The notes under the pieces were generated by a model. That model was given only the letters and a program-made list of their open reading frames with translations, had not been told where the DNA came from and searched no databases. The translations under genes and the position numbers were made by a program. From Bathymodiolus brooksi (lineage: Eukaryota > Mollusca > Bivalvia > Mytilida > Modiolidae): 64,000 bases of DNA. The DNA lies in the NCBI GenBank assembly GCA_963680875.1, contig OY804576.1, forward strand, positions 76,327,668 through 76,391,667. Reading direction: 5' to 3'. This document shows, piece after piece, positions 37,601 through 49,164 of this stretch. How positions within the stretch are numbered: position 1 is the stretch's first letter; the number at the start of each line of letters is the position of its first letter.

Positions 37601-40600
37601 CAGTAGACACAAATTAAAGTAAAGGAACAGTAGACACAAATTAAAGTAAAGGAACAGTAGATACAAATTAAAGTAAAGGAACAGTAGATACAAATTAAAG
37701 TAAAGGAACAGTAGACACAAATTAAAGTAAAGGAACAGTAGACACAAATTAAAGTAAAGGAACAGTAGACACAAATTAAAGTAAAGGAACAGTAGACACA
37801 AATTAAAGTAAAGGAACAGTAGATACAAATTAAAGTAAAGGAACAGTAGATACAAATTAAAGTAAAGGAACAGTAGACACAAATTAAAGTAAAGGAACAG
37901 TAGACAAATTAAAGTAAAGGAACAGTAGATACAAATAAAGTAAAGGAACAGTAGACACAAATTATAAAGTAAAGGAACAGTAGACACAAATTAAAGTAAA
38001 GGAACAGTAGACACAAATTAAAGTAAAGGAACAGTAGATACAAATTAAAGTAAAGGAACAGTAGACACAAATTAAAGTAAAGGAACAGTAGACACAAATT
38101 AAAGTAAAAGAACAGTAGATACAAATTAAAGTAAAGGAACAGTAGACACAAATTAAAGTAAAGGAACAGTAGACACAAATTAAAGTAAAGAAACAGTAGA
38201 CACAAATTAAAGTAAAGGAACAGTAGACACAAATTAAAGTAAAGGAACAGTAGACACAAATTAAAGTAAAGGAACAGTAGACACAAATTAAAGTAAAGAA
38301 ACAGTAGACACAAATTAAAGTAAAGGAACAGGAGACACAAATTAAAGTAAAGGAACAGTAGACACAAATTAAAGTAAAGGAACCGTAGACACAAATTAAA
38401 GTAAAGGAACAGTAGATACAAATTAAAGTAAAGGAACAGTAGACACAAATTAAAATAAAGGAACAGTAGATACAAATTAAAGTAAAGGAACAGTAGATAC
38501 AAATTAAGGTAAAGGAACAGTAGACACAAATTAAAGTAAAGGAACAATAGATACAAATTAAAGTAAAGGAACAGTAGACACAAATTAAAGTAAAGGAACA
38601 GTAGACACAAATTAAAGTAAAGGAACAGTAGACACAAATTAAAATAAAGGAACAGTAGATACAAATTAAAGTAAAGGAACAGTAGATACAAATTAAAGTA
38701 AAGGAACAGTAGATACAAATTAAAGTAAAGGAACAGTAGATACAAATTAAAGTAAAGGAACAGTAGACACAAATTAAAGTAAAGGAACAGTAGATACAAA
38801 TTAAAGTAAAGGAACAGTAGATACAAATTAAAGTAAAGGAACAGTAGACACAAATTGAAGTAAAGGAACAGTAGACAAATTAAAGAAAAGGAACAGTAGA
38901 TACAAATTAAAGTAAAGGAACAGTAGACACAAATTAAAGTAAAGGAACAGTAGACACAAATTAAATAAAGGAACAGTAGACACAAATTAAAGTAAAGGAA
39001 CAGTAGATACAAATTAAAGTAAAGGAACAGTAGATACAAATTAAAGTAAAGGAACAGTAGACACAAATTAAAGTAAAGGAACAGTAGACAAATTAAAGTA
39101 AATTAACAGTAGACACAAATTAAAGTAAAGGAACAGTAGACACAAATTAAAGTAAAAGAACAGTAGATACAAATTAAAGTAAAGGAACAGTAGACACAAA
39201 TTAAAGTAAAGGAACAGTAGACACAAATTAAAGTAAAGAAACAGTAGACACAAATTAAAGTAAAGGAACAGTAGACACAAATTAAAGTAAAGGAACAGTA
39301 GACACAAATTAAAGTAAAGGAACAGTAGACACAAATTAAAGTAAAGGAACCGTAGACACAAATTAAAGTAAAGGAACAGTAGATACAAATTAAAGTAAAG
39401 GAACAGTAGACACAAATTAAAGTAAAGGAACAGTAGATACAAATTAAAGTAAAGGAACAGTAGACAAATTAAAGTAAAGGAACAGTAGATACAAATAAAG
39501 TAAAGGAACAGTAGACACAAATTATAAAGTAAAGGAACAGTAGACACAAATTAAAGTAAAGGAACAGTAGACACAAATTAAAGTAAAGGAACAGTAGATA
39601 CAAATTAAAGTAAAGGAACAGTAGACACAAATTAAAGTAAAGGAACAGTAGATACAAATTAAAGTAAAGGAACAGTAGACAAATTAAAGTAAAGGAACAG
39701 TAGATACAAATAAAGTAAAGGAACAGTAGACACAAATTATAAAGTAAAGGAACAGTAGACACAAATTAAAGTAAAGGAACAGTAGACACAAATTAAAGTA
39801 AAGGAACAGTAGATACAAATTAAAGTAAAGGAACAGTAGACACAAATTAAAGTAAAGGAACAGTAGACACAAATTAAAGTAAAAGAACAGTAGATACAAA
39901 TTAAAGTAAAGGAACAGTAGACACAAATTAAAGTAAAGGAACAGTAGACACAAATTAAAGTAAAGAAACAGTAGACACAAATTAAAGTAAAGGAACAGTA
40001 GACACAAATTAAAGTAAAGGAACAGTAGACACAAATTAAAGTAAAGGAACAGTAGACACAAATTAAAGTAAAGAAACAGTAGACACAAATTAAAGTAAAG
40101 GAACAGGAGACACAAATTAAAGTAAAGGAACAGTAGACACAAATTAAAGTAAAGGAACCGTAGACACAAATTAAAGTAAAGGAACAGTAGATACAAATTA
40201 AAGTAAAGGAACAGTAGACACAAATTAAAATAAAGGAACAGTAGATACAAATTAAAGTAAAGGAACAGTAGATACAAATTAAGGTAAAGGAACAGTAGAC
40301 ACAAATTAAAGTAAAGGAACAATAGATACAAATTAAAGTAAAGGAACAGTAGACACAAATTAAAGTAAAGGAACAGTAGACACAAATTAAAGTAAAGGAA
40401 CAGTAGACACAAATTAAAGTAAAGGAACAGTAGATACAAATTAAAGTAAAGGAACAGTAGACACAAATTAAAGTAAAGGAACAGTAGACACAAATTAAAG
40501 TAAAGGAACAGTAGACACAAATTAAAGTAAAGGAACAGTAGACACAAATTAAAGTAAAGGAACAGTAGACACAAATTAAAGTAAAGGAACAGTAGATACA

Positions 40601-43225
40601 AATTAAAGTAAAGGAACAGTAGATACAAATTAAAGTAAAGGAACAGTAGACAAATTAAAGTAAAGGAACAGTAGATACAAATAAAGTAAAGGAACAGTAG
40701 ACACAAATTATAAAGTAAAGGAACAGTAGACACAAATTATAAAGTAAAGGAACAGTAGACACAAATTAAAGTAAAGGAACAGTAGACACAAATTAAAGTA
40801 AAGGAACAGTAGATACAAATTAAAGTAAAGGAACAGTAGACACAAATTAAAGTAAAGGAACAGTAGACACAAATTAAAGTAAAAGAACAGTAGATACAAA
40901 TTAAAGTAAAGGAACAGTAGACACAAATTAAAGTAAAGGAACAGTAGACACAAATTAAAGTAAAGAAACAGTAGACACAAATTAAAGTAAAGGAACAGTA
41001 GACACAAATTAAAGTAAAGGAACAGTAGACACAAATTAAAGTAAAGGAACAGTAGACACAAATTAAAGTAAAGAAAAAGTAGACACAAATTAAAGTAAAG
41101 GAACAGGAGACACAAATTAAAGTAAAGGAACAGTAGACACAAATTAAAGTAAAGGAACCGTAGACACAAATTAAAGTAAAGGAACAGTAGATACAAATTA
41201 AAGTAAAGGAACAGTAGACACAAATTAAAATAAAGGAACAGTAGATACAAATTAAAGTAAAGGAACAGTAGATACAAATTAAGGTAAAGGAACAGTAGAC
41301 ACAAATTAAAGTAAAGGAACAGTAGATACAAATTAAAGTAAAGGAACAGTAGATACAAATTAAAGTAAAGGAACAGTAGACACAAATTAAAGTAAAGGAA
41401 CAGTAGATACAAATTAAAGTAAAGGAACAGTAGATACAAATTAAAGTAAAGGAACAGTAGATACAAATTAAAGTAAAGGAACAGTAGACAAATTAAAGTA
41501 AAGGAACAGTAGATACAAATTAAAGTAAAGGAACAGTAGACACAAATTAAGGTAAAGGAACAGTAGACACAAATTAAAGTAAAGGAACAGTAGACACAAA
41601 TTAAAGTAAAGGAACAGTAGACACAAATTAAAGTAAAGGAACAGTAGACACAAATTAAAGTAAAGAAAAAGTAGACACAAATTAAAGTAAAGGAACAGTA
41701 GACACAAATTAAAGTAAAGGAACAGTAGATACAAATTAAAGTAATGGAACAGTAGACACAAATTAAAGTAAAGGAACAGCTTATAGTAAAAAAGAATATG
41801 GATGTAAATGAACATGAGAGACTATCCAATATTGCACTTAGACACAAATCAAAGTAAAGGAACAGTAGACTAGACACAAATTAAAGTAAAGAAACAGTAG
41901 ACACAAATTAAAGTAAAGGAACAGTAGACACAAATTAAAGTAAAGGAACAGTAGACACAAATTAAAGTAAAGGAACAGTAGACACAAATTAAAGTAAAGA
42001 AACAGTAGACACAAATTAAAGTAAAGGAACAGTAGACACACATTAAAGTAAAGGAACAGTAGACACAAATTAAAGTAAAGGAACAGTAGATACAAATTAA
42101 AGTAAAGGAACAGTAGACACAAATTAAAGTAAAGGAACAATAGACACAAATTAAAGTAAAGGAACCGTAGACACAAATTAAAGTAAAGGAACAGTAGATA
42201 CAAATTAAAGTAAAGGAACAGTAGACACAAATTAAAATAAAGGAACAGTAGATACAAATTAAAGTAAAGGAACAGTAGATACAAATTAAGGTAAAGGAAC
42301 AGTAGACACAAATTAAAGTAAAGGAACCGTAGATACAAATTAAAGTAAAGGAACAGTAGACACAAATTAAAGTAAAGGAACAGTAGACACAAATTAAAGT
42401 AAAGGAACAGTAGACACAAATTAAAGTAAAGGAACAGTAGATACAAATTAAAGTAAAGGAACAGTAGATACAAATTAAAGTAAAGGAACAGTAGACACAA
42501 ATTAAAGTAAAGGAACAGTAGATACAAATTAAAGTAAAGGAACAGTAGACACAAATTAAAGTAAAGGAACAGTAGATACAAATTAAAGTAAAGGAACAGT
42601 AGATACAAATTAAAGTTAAGGAACAGTAGACACAAATTAAAGTAAAGGAACAGTAGATACAAATTAAAGTAAAGGAACAGTAGATACAAATTAAAGTAAA
42701 GGAACAGTAGACAAATTAAAGTAAAGGAACAGTAGATACAAATTAAAGTAAAGGAACAGTAGACACAATTAAAGTAAAGGAACAATAGACACAAATTAAA
42801 GTAAAGGAACAGTAGATACAAATTAAAGTAAAGGAACAGTAGACACAAATTAAGGTAAAGGAACAGTAGACACAAATTAAAGTAAAGGAACAGTAGACAC
42901 AAATTAAAGTAAAGGAACAGTAGACACAAATTAAAGTAAAGGAACAGTAGACACAAATTAAAGTAAAGAAAAAGTAGACACAAATTAAAGTAAAGGAACA
43001 GTAGACACAAATTAAAGTAAAGGAACAGTAGATACAAATTAAAGTAATGGAACAGTAGACACAAATTAAAGTAAAGGAACAGCTTATAGTAAAAAAGAAT
43101 ATGGATGTAAATGAACATGAGAGACTATCCAATATTGCACTTAGACACAAATTAAAGTAAAGGAACAGTAGACACAAATTAAAGTAAAGGAACAGTAGAC
43201 TAGACACAAATTAAAGTAAAGGAAC
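28668..43225 (+). repeat. Minisatellite array, 27-bp unit, about 530 copies
   Basis: The unit is ACAAATTAAAGTAAAGG followed by AACAGTAGAC or AACAGTAGAT (27 bp). A 24-bp variant lacks ACA (GTAGACAAATTAAAG), and ACAAATAAAG (-1) and ACAAATTATAAAG (+1) variants break frame. Point variants (AAAAGAAC, AAGAAACAG, ACAGGAGA, AACCGTAG, AAATAAAGG, AAGGTAAAG, ACAATAGAT) recur in a fixed order, so large blocks were copied as units. On the minus strand two of three frames are stop-free (LLFLYFNLC and VYCSFTLIC), which explains apparent frames up to 566 codons. I see no signs of real coding. The whole array with its long units spans 28437-43290. Confidence 0.97.
41779..41870 (+). repeat. Long founder-like unit inside the array
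   Basis: CTTATAGTAAAAAAGAATAT and GAGACTATCCAATATTGCAC, as at the left edge of the array. It is followed by the junction word AGACTAGACACA, which is also present near 43197. The pair marks a block duplication about 1303 bp long. Confidence 0.85.
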
Positions 43226-43290
43226 AGCTTATAGTAAAAAAGAATATGAGAAACTATCAACCATTACACATAAACACAAATTAAAGTAGA
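43079..43290 (+). repeat. Long founder-like units at the right edge of the array
   Basis: Two long units (43079-43165 and a decayed one at 43226-43290) are separated by two 27-bp units. The last has AAACTATCAACCATTACAC and AAAGTAGAGGAAC, showing edge decay. Confidence 0.8.
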
Positions 43291-43295
43291 GGAAC

Positions 43296-43689
43296 AACAC
43301 TTTTATTGCTGTTATACATTTCCCAGTCACAGTAGAATGTGTCTGTTCATTATTACATAATACATTTAGTCAGAACCAAAGATCAAATTTGTTACCAACA
43401 CTAAAAAGCAATCAGAGATTCTTGCAACTCACCATTTTCAGTTGGATACTCATCAAGGTTTTCAAATTTTAGATTCTTACAATGCTGGTACTCACCAAAT
43501 TTTTCAGAAATATATTCTGGACTCATCAAATTGAATTGTTACAAGTATCCTTGAGTAATTTAACTGTGCTATTGGAGATCTTCAATAGATACATTTACAC
43601 TAGTAGTATTGTTATTTTATAATATAGCAGTGGGTATTTTATTTACTAATTAATTGTGATACAATATTTCTTGAAAACATTCTGCCTTA
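43296..43689. other. AT-rich DNA, no gene recognised
   Basis: Unique sequence between the minisatellite and a small MITE. No exon was recognised, although the unplaced 5' UTR of SLC35B2 could lie in this general area. Confidence 0.4.
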
Positions 43690-43691
43690 TA

Positions 43692-43853
43692 CAGTCAAAC
43701 CTGTATTAAGAGGTCACCTTTGGGACAAAGAAAAAGTGGCCTTTTAAGACAGGTGACCTCTAAAAAGAAGTTCAATCCATATGAAATTATCTATGACAGA
43801 GCAAGAAAAAGATGACCTTTTAATACAGATGACTGAATGGACAGGTTTGACTG
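43692..43853. mobile_element. 162-bp MITE, TA-flanked
   Basis: It begins CAGTCAAACCTGT and ends ACAGGTTTGACTG, a perfect 13-bp terminal inverted repeat, with TA on both sides. Internal GTGGCCTTTTAAGACAGGTG repeats part of the end. TA target sites suggest a Tc1/mariner-type origin. A second copy lies at 58044-58264. Confidence 0.8.
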
Positions 43854-44234
43854 TATATCCAAGAAGGCAATATGTAATCTAGACATTGTACATGTCTGTA
43901 GATACATGTACCAAAATTGTTAAGTTTTCAATGGGATAAATTTTTTATACATTGAAATTTTGGTGCAAAACTGTAGCTGTAAAGTTTTTATTTGTTTAAA
44001 AAGATATTTCTTTGCCTATTATCAAACAGAAATGTACCTAATAAGTGTATACTGGTAGACTGTTAAGGAACAGCAGTTTTACTGCTACTACTGTTCTCCA
44101 TCCCACGTACAGCCATTGAATGATGGTTCTTAGATCTATCTTTTTTTAAATTACTGAATTGATCCTACATATACAATTGTATACTGTACATGTAGTACTG
44201 TCAGAAAGTTTCAAGACCTACATGTACATGTATG

Positions 44235-44345
44235 TATACAGTCAAAACCTGTTCAATTACACCTGGTCAAAAGTGTATTTGATACATGGTCTCTAAGCAC
44301 AGGTGGTCTCTTAATACAGGTAAAATTTATATGGAATGTTCTACG
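44235..44345. mobile_element. Fragment of the CAGTCAAACCTG MITE family
   Basis: TACAGTCAAAACCTGTTCAA, then GGTCTCTAAGCACAGGTGGT and CTCTTAATACAGGT resemble the MITE at 43692. The right end is lost. Confidence 0.5.
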
Positions 44346-44549
44346 CTGGTTATTCTGATGGCAGAATGACATTTATGACAAGGTTATTACTTAGCGAAAT
44401 GATCAAAACTCCAGCTTGTGTGCTGGTTTAGAACAAACATTAATATTCATTATACAATATACCAATAAATAGTTCTGGCCATGGTGGCTGGAAAATTTAT
44501 CCCTATCCCTTAATAATAAAAATTCTCATATGTAATATATGCTGTAGAT

Positions 44550-44825
44550 TTTGTTTGGTTTATGCAATTATGGTATTTAATGCCACTTTCAGCAATATTT
44601 CAGTTATATAGTGGCAATCAGTTTTATTGTTGGAGGAAACTGGAGTACCCCAAGAAAACCACTGACGTGTTGCAAGTAACTGATAAACTTTATCACATAA
44701 TGTTGTATCGAGTACACCTTGCCATGAACAGGGTTCGAACTCACAACTTTAGTGGTGATAGGCACCGATTGCACAGGTAGTTGTAAATCCAACTACCATT
44801 CGATCACGACCACCCCCCTTAGTAT
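44550..44825 (-). mobile_element. tRNA-derived SINE, family 1, with 33-bp flanking duplication
   Basis: Read on the minus strand: CGTGATCGAATGGTAGTTGG, GATTTACAACTACC, a B-box-like GAGTTCGAACC, then ACATTATGTGATAAAG and the tail TGAAATATTGCTGAAAGTGG with CATTAAATACC. It is flanked by TAAAAATTCTCATATGTAAT plus ATATGCTGTAGAT (44517-44549) and the same with one change at 44826-44858. This copy lies in the 5' flank or 5' intron of SLC35B2. Confidence 0.8.
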
Positions 44826-44957
44826 TAAAAATTCTCATATGTAATATATTCTGTAGATCATTTGTATTTTTTTTTTTAAATATTATTGATTACATATAAT
44901 TCATCCATATTCTTATTTAACTCACCTTTTGTCTTTTACAGGGCAACAGCTGTTGCC

Positions 44958-45162
44958 ATGATGTGGTTTGTTAGTCTTGTTATCATCAATATCATCTTGC
45001 CATGTTGCCTTGGGGAAGAATCTGCAACAGCAGATGGCAGCCATTGGATGGATTTCTGGGTAGTCAGACTACTATTGAATCTGCTAGGCTATGCCACAAT
45101 ATTCGTACCTGGTTTTTTGCTGATGAGATACTTAAGAAGCATCAGATATAATGAAACTGCTG
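44958..45162 (+). CDS. SLC35B2: SLC35B2 coding exon 1 (PAPS transporter 1)
   Basis: First coding exon of the adenosine 3'-phospho-5'-phosphosulfate transporter, the Golgi membrane carrier that supplies the activated sulfate donor to sulfotransferases. The exon begins after the acceptor TTTTACAG at 44934-44941. The first in-frame Met in the exon is at 44958, with a second directly after it at 44961, giving MMWFVSLVIINII. Residues 1-68 comprise a hydrophobic N-terminal segment (about 2-18), an acidic luminal stretch with EESATADGSHWMDFW, and a second membrane span (VVRLLLNLLGYATIFVPGFL) ending RSIRYNETA. This layout matches vertebrate SLC35B2 (WFFRFVVNAAGYA... equivalent). The donor is G|GTATGA at 45162/45163, phase 1. 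An untranslated upstream exon is implied by the acceptor and was not found. Confidence 0.93.
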
Positions 45163-46000
45163 GTATGATTTTAAACAGTACATATAATTTGTCAATTTAT
45201 AGGACTTCCTATAATTATTAAGTGCCAATGTACACACTGTATATATATTTAGTAGTGCTGTGAAATAGTACAGTAAAACTAGTCTGAATATTCTGGAATC
45301 GTGTGCAAATCAATCATCCATTTCTTACGTATTTGATTTTCTTGCAGACCTACATTGTAGCTTGTCTCATCCATGTAAATTTCTTTTGACAGATGAAAAA
45401 GCAGTCTGCACCAAAAACCACTAGCCCTAAGCCCCAGTCTAGTAAAAATTGCATAAAATTTCCTTAATCATATAGAAAAAAATGCTGTTCAGGCTAGTTT
45501 GTCAAAATGTTTTTGGCACAGACTGAAAAAGACAGATTTCACTCAGTCCTCACGGTGAGCACTGGTCCTCCTGCCCAAGACCATTAAAACTTTGTTCAGA
45601 CCAGTACATTTTTCAATTTTTATTTACAACTACATTGGATATAAAAATAAATTAAGGAATTTGATTCGGACCAGTAAATTCAAATTTACATTTCGAGGAC
45701 TGATCACTACATCAAGATCTTATTAGATTCATAAAAAAAAGTCTCGGATTATACTGTTCATCATTATGCTGACAGATATAAATTTAAGTAAAATTTCAAG
45801 CATTATGTCAGAAATCTTTAATATTCTCTATACACTTAGGTGACCAATTTAAAAAAAATCAAATTCCTTTTGGAGAAATATCCATAGCACATCCACATGT
45901 ATTATCATAAAACTTTGTGAAAGTAAAGATACAGGAGCATTTTAAGCTTGTACAGTGGACTCTATCAACTTGTTTTGTTTTCAAAATTGAGTAAACCGGA

Positions 46001-46218
46001 TCAAGGGTGTAATAATGGTTAGCATGCTCGCCTTGAGTGTGGTAGATCATGGATTCGAGCCCTGGTCGGGTCAAACCAAAGACAATGTAAAATTTGTATT
46101 TGCTGCTTCTCCACTAAGCATGGAGCATTCAGGAGGAAGAGCAAAGACTGGTTGGCTCAGAATCAGAATAATGTGTTCGAGTGGAGAGACATATCTATCC
46201 ACAGACTGTTGCTTCTGA
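46001..46218 (+). mobile_element. tRNA-derived SINE, family 2
   Basis: GTGTAATAATGGTTAGCATG (A-box region) and GATCATGGATTCGAGCCC (B box) form a clear tRNA-like head. The body has TTTGCTGCTTCTCCACTAAG and GCAAAGACTGGTTGGCTCAG. It is intronic in SLC35B2 and in the same orientation as the gene. Confidence 0.8.
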
Positions 46219-46328
46219 GTATTAGGGTATTTGTGTGAAAAATCACGATTTTACGCAAAAAAATCATATTTCCAATTTTGGGGGTGGTATGCGCCGGGTG
46301 CACCTCCCCCCCCTGGATCGGCCCCTGG
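46219..46328 (-). mobile_element. DNA-transposon end fragment (GGGGCCGATCCAGG)
   Basis: The right end, reverse-complemented, reads CCAGGGGCCGATCCAGGGGG, close to the left end of the element at 61671. Inside, TTTGTGTGAAAAATCACGAT and TTTACGC also match that element (TTTCGTGTGAGAATTCGCGA). It is a solo end of the same family. Confidence 0.6.
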
Positions 46329-46924
46329 TCACTAATACTAGCCATGCATGAATTTTCACTTTAGACTGCATTATTTGTTGTCTTTTAGGCCTTTCATCAG
46401 GCACCTGTGATTTGATTGAAAGCAATAACAAAAATTCATTATGGGAGGTTGGGAACTCATACAGTAAGTATTATCTTACTGATACGGAAATAGGAGTTGA
46501 AGCAAAAATGGTTGGTGTAGGGGGGGGGGGGGGGACAATGTATTGCCATTTTCAACATTTTTTTTCGGTTTCAATGTGGCCCTCAGTTCTGTTTTATTTG
46601 TGAAAGGAAATAGTAGTGGATGAAAACCACTGACCTGTTACCGTACAAGTCTCCAGCAAACTGTATCACATTTTTATTGGATTGAGTTCACCTCAGTGCA
46701 TATGACAAAAAAACGTATAATATTTGGAAGTTAACCTAGATATTTCAATGCATATATGTACAAAATGTAGTTGAACTTTGCTTTTGTCAATGTGAAATGT
46801 GGGAGGGGGGAGTATGGCTTCTTCCATATATATGATAAACTGGTTACCATGTTATAGCTGAAAATTATGTAAGATCAACATGAATAGCTCACATGAACTG
46901 TTGATTTGTTCTATAAGTTAGTAC

Positions 46925-47105
46925 TGTTGTTCCTCTTTTAGAAGACCATCCTTTCTGCAGTGACAAAGTGACCTTATAAAGAGGGGTGACATCTCTTGAG
47001 GAGGCAATTTAGTAGTATTTTACTATCTCAGTGCATCTGAAATCTGTCCTGATAAGACAGATGGCCTTAGGTGGGAGTTGTTTATAAAAGGGGGACTCCT
47101 GTACT
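46925..47105. mobile_element. Remnant of a dispersed small repeat family
   Basis: GTTGTTCCTCTTTTAGAAGA, CCATCCTTTCTGCAGTGACA and, at the other end, GTTTATAAAAGGGGGACTCC form weak inverted ends. The phrase CTCTTATAAGGCCATCCCTT at 49464 belongs to the same family. Confidence 0.45.
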
Positions 47106-47508
47106 TGGGTTAATATAAACTAGGAAAAAATGTATTTCATAAATAGTGCCACAAATTGGTCATGTTAAGTAAATACAATGTAGTGTCTCATATTTAATTA
47201 TTTCATGTTTTTTTTTATTTTTAGAAAAGTCGTTGTGTTATGTATGGTGATTTTGTTGACCTAATTACTGTTTAACTTCTTTTTTTTCAAGTTAAGAAAA
47301 TGGCAGCACAGTAACACTTCAAATATATAAAGAAAAATAAGTTATGGGACTTTTTTTTTCTTCAAATAATAAAAATGGCATCGCACTACATATGTATAAA
47401 CTACATGTAATTTAGTTATGGGAAAATTTCGAGCATTATATATATACAAAATGTACATTCTGTAAATTATAGTGAAAATACCAGTTCATGTTTTGCATTT
47501 TATTACAG

Positions 47509-48605
47509 CACCAACATGTTTGTCACAGCTAGTCAGACAGTGTGTATTTGGTAATGAAGATAAAGTAAGCTTAGAAAATCTAGAAGAAGGAGGGAGTACT
47601 GCTGTTATAATAGAATCTCAAAATCCTGTTTCTAAAATATTTACCTTGGTGTTTTGTATAGCTGGTCTACAAGGAGCATATCTAACATGGGGCGTTTTAC
47701 AAGAAAGAATTATGACATTCGAATATGGAAAAGTGGACGAGCAGCAAGGGGAATTTTTTAGGAATTCACAATTTTTAGTCTTCATCAATAGAATACTGGC
47801 ATTTATGATTGGAATGACCGTCATATTTCTACAACGACAACCTCACCATACGACTCCATTGTATAACTACTCGTTCAGTTCATTCTCAAACATCATGAGC
47901 AGTTGGTGCCAATACGAAGCTCTCAAATTTGTTAGCTTTCCTACACAAGTCTTAGCCAAAGCATCTAAAGTCATTCCTGTTATGTTAATGGGAAAGGTCG
48001 TATCAAAGAGGACATACGAATATCATGAATACATTACTGCTTGCATGATTTCAGTTGGAGTAACGTTATTTTTATTAAATAGTGGTGACGTCACTAGACA
48101 TAAAGGAACTGTAACAACGATATCTGGCGTTATTCTTCTAGCAGGATACATGGGCTTCGACAGCTTTACATCCAATTGGCAGGGAGAACTTTTCAAACGT
48201 CACAAGGTTTCTTCCATTCAAATGATGACTGGTGTAAACATGTTTTCATGTTTACTGACCGGAGTCTCCCTTCTTGAACAAGGGGGTTTTTTCGACTCGT
48301 TTGCATTCATGGCTAGACATCACCTGTTCATTGCTCATGCAATTGTTTTAAGTGTATGTTCTGCTTGTGGTCAACTGTTTATATTTTATACCATTTCTCA
48401 GTTCGGTGCTGTTACATTCACGATAATCATGACGTTACGACAGGCTTTTGCCATTTTATTATCTTGTGTTATTTATGGACACCCTGTAACGTGGATAGGA
48501 TTATGTGGTATTGTAGTCGTGTTTATTGCTCTTTTTTTAAGAATTTATGCAAATCAACGTAAAAAATCTCAAAAGTCAATCGTCTCAAACAACGCCACAT
48601 CATAG
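47509..48605 (+). CDS. SLC35B2: SLC35B2 coding exon 2 (PAPS transporter 1)
   Basis: Carries residues 69-433 of the Golgi PAPS transporter and ends at TAG 48603-48605. Both exons total 1302 nt, i.e. 433 residues; human SLC35B2 has 432. Recognisable family blocks in order: RQCVFGNE; FCIAGLQGAYLTWGVLQERI; SQFLVFINRILAF; SWCQYEALKFVSFPTQVLAK followed by ASKVIPVMLMGK (nucleotide-sugar-transporter core); ILLAGYMGFDSFTSNWQ; SVCSACGQLFIFYTISQFGA; TFTIIMTLRQAFAILLSC. About eight further hydrophobic spans follow the two in exon 1, matching the roughly ten-span SLC35 fold. The basic cytosolic tail is RKKSQKS. The whole C-terminal 84% is in one exon. Identification is by conserved sequence and length; SLC35B3 is less likely given the N-terminal match. 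Confidence 0.97.
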
Positions 48606-49160
48606 TTTAAATTTTGCAATTGTCCATATATTTATTGAAATATTTTCTTCGTGATCAATATATACAAATATTTTTTTATAAAGTTAAAAATATATATTGC
48701 TTATTTAATATATTTAGAATTATTATGCTTTCTGTAAATTTCTTCTGTAATATAAGTTCATACGATATTTTGGCATATATCACAAAGAATTATATAGCGT
48801 TGATATACTATGCGAAAATAGTACATCTACTATGCCAGTTTCACACGGGGGGAAGGTTGGGTTTTCAGCTGTCTGTCAAGCTATATATAGCTAGTCCACG
48901 TGCAAGGGGGCGGATCCAATCTGTCAATCTATCATAGTCGTTTATTATTCATGTTACTGTTTTTTAATACTTGTTATTGTTGTTAATTAAATTTCAAACT
49001 TCAAAAATCTTTATATTTTTAAAGCATTAAATGAAACAAAGAATATTCTCACACTTTCAAGACTATCTGATCCAATATATTAGTCACCAATATCAGGACC
49101 TCCTTTATTGTAATAGTTCTCAATATATTTTGTCTACATATAACAGTCAGCATAATAATA
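48606..49160 (+). other. Likely SLC35B2 3' UTR and downstream DNA
   Basis: AT-rich. There is no canonical AATAAA close to the stop; ATTAAA variants lie near 48985 and 49025. The poly(A) site is not determinable from sequence alone. Confidence 0.4.
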
Positions 49161-49164
49161 ATAA

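Larger units (their letters stand above)
45163..47508 (+). other. SLC35B2: SLC35B2 intron (2346 bp)
   Basis: GT at 45163 and TATTACAG ending at 47508; splicing joins G to CA and restores an Ala codon. The intron carries a family-2 SINE (46001-46218), a DNA-transposon end (46219-46328), a remnant of a third repeat family (46925-47105) and a G run near 46520. No further coding exon is needed for a full-length protein. Confidence 0.9.

Noticed and set aside
28580..43207. Many minus-strand frames of 70-566 codons, apparently hydrophobic membrane proteins
   Set aside because: They are translations of the 27-bp repeat, whose period is nine codons. Frames begin and end only where -1 or +1 variants occur.
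28437..43290. Possible CRISPR-like array because of short regular repeats
   Set aside because: Units are contiguous without unique spacers, and the genome is eukaryotic.
46001..46075. tRNA gene
   Set aside because: A- and B-box words are present, but the sequence continues as a dispersed SINE and a full cloverleaf is not evident.
46412..46603. Possible extra SLC35B2 exon in the intron (after TCTTTTAG near 46389)
   Set aside because: The two flanking exons join in phase to the full family length, and the candidate peptide has no family resemblance and ends in a glycine run.
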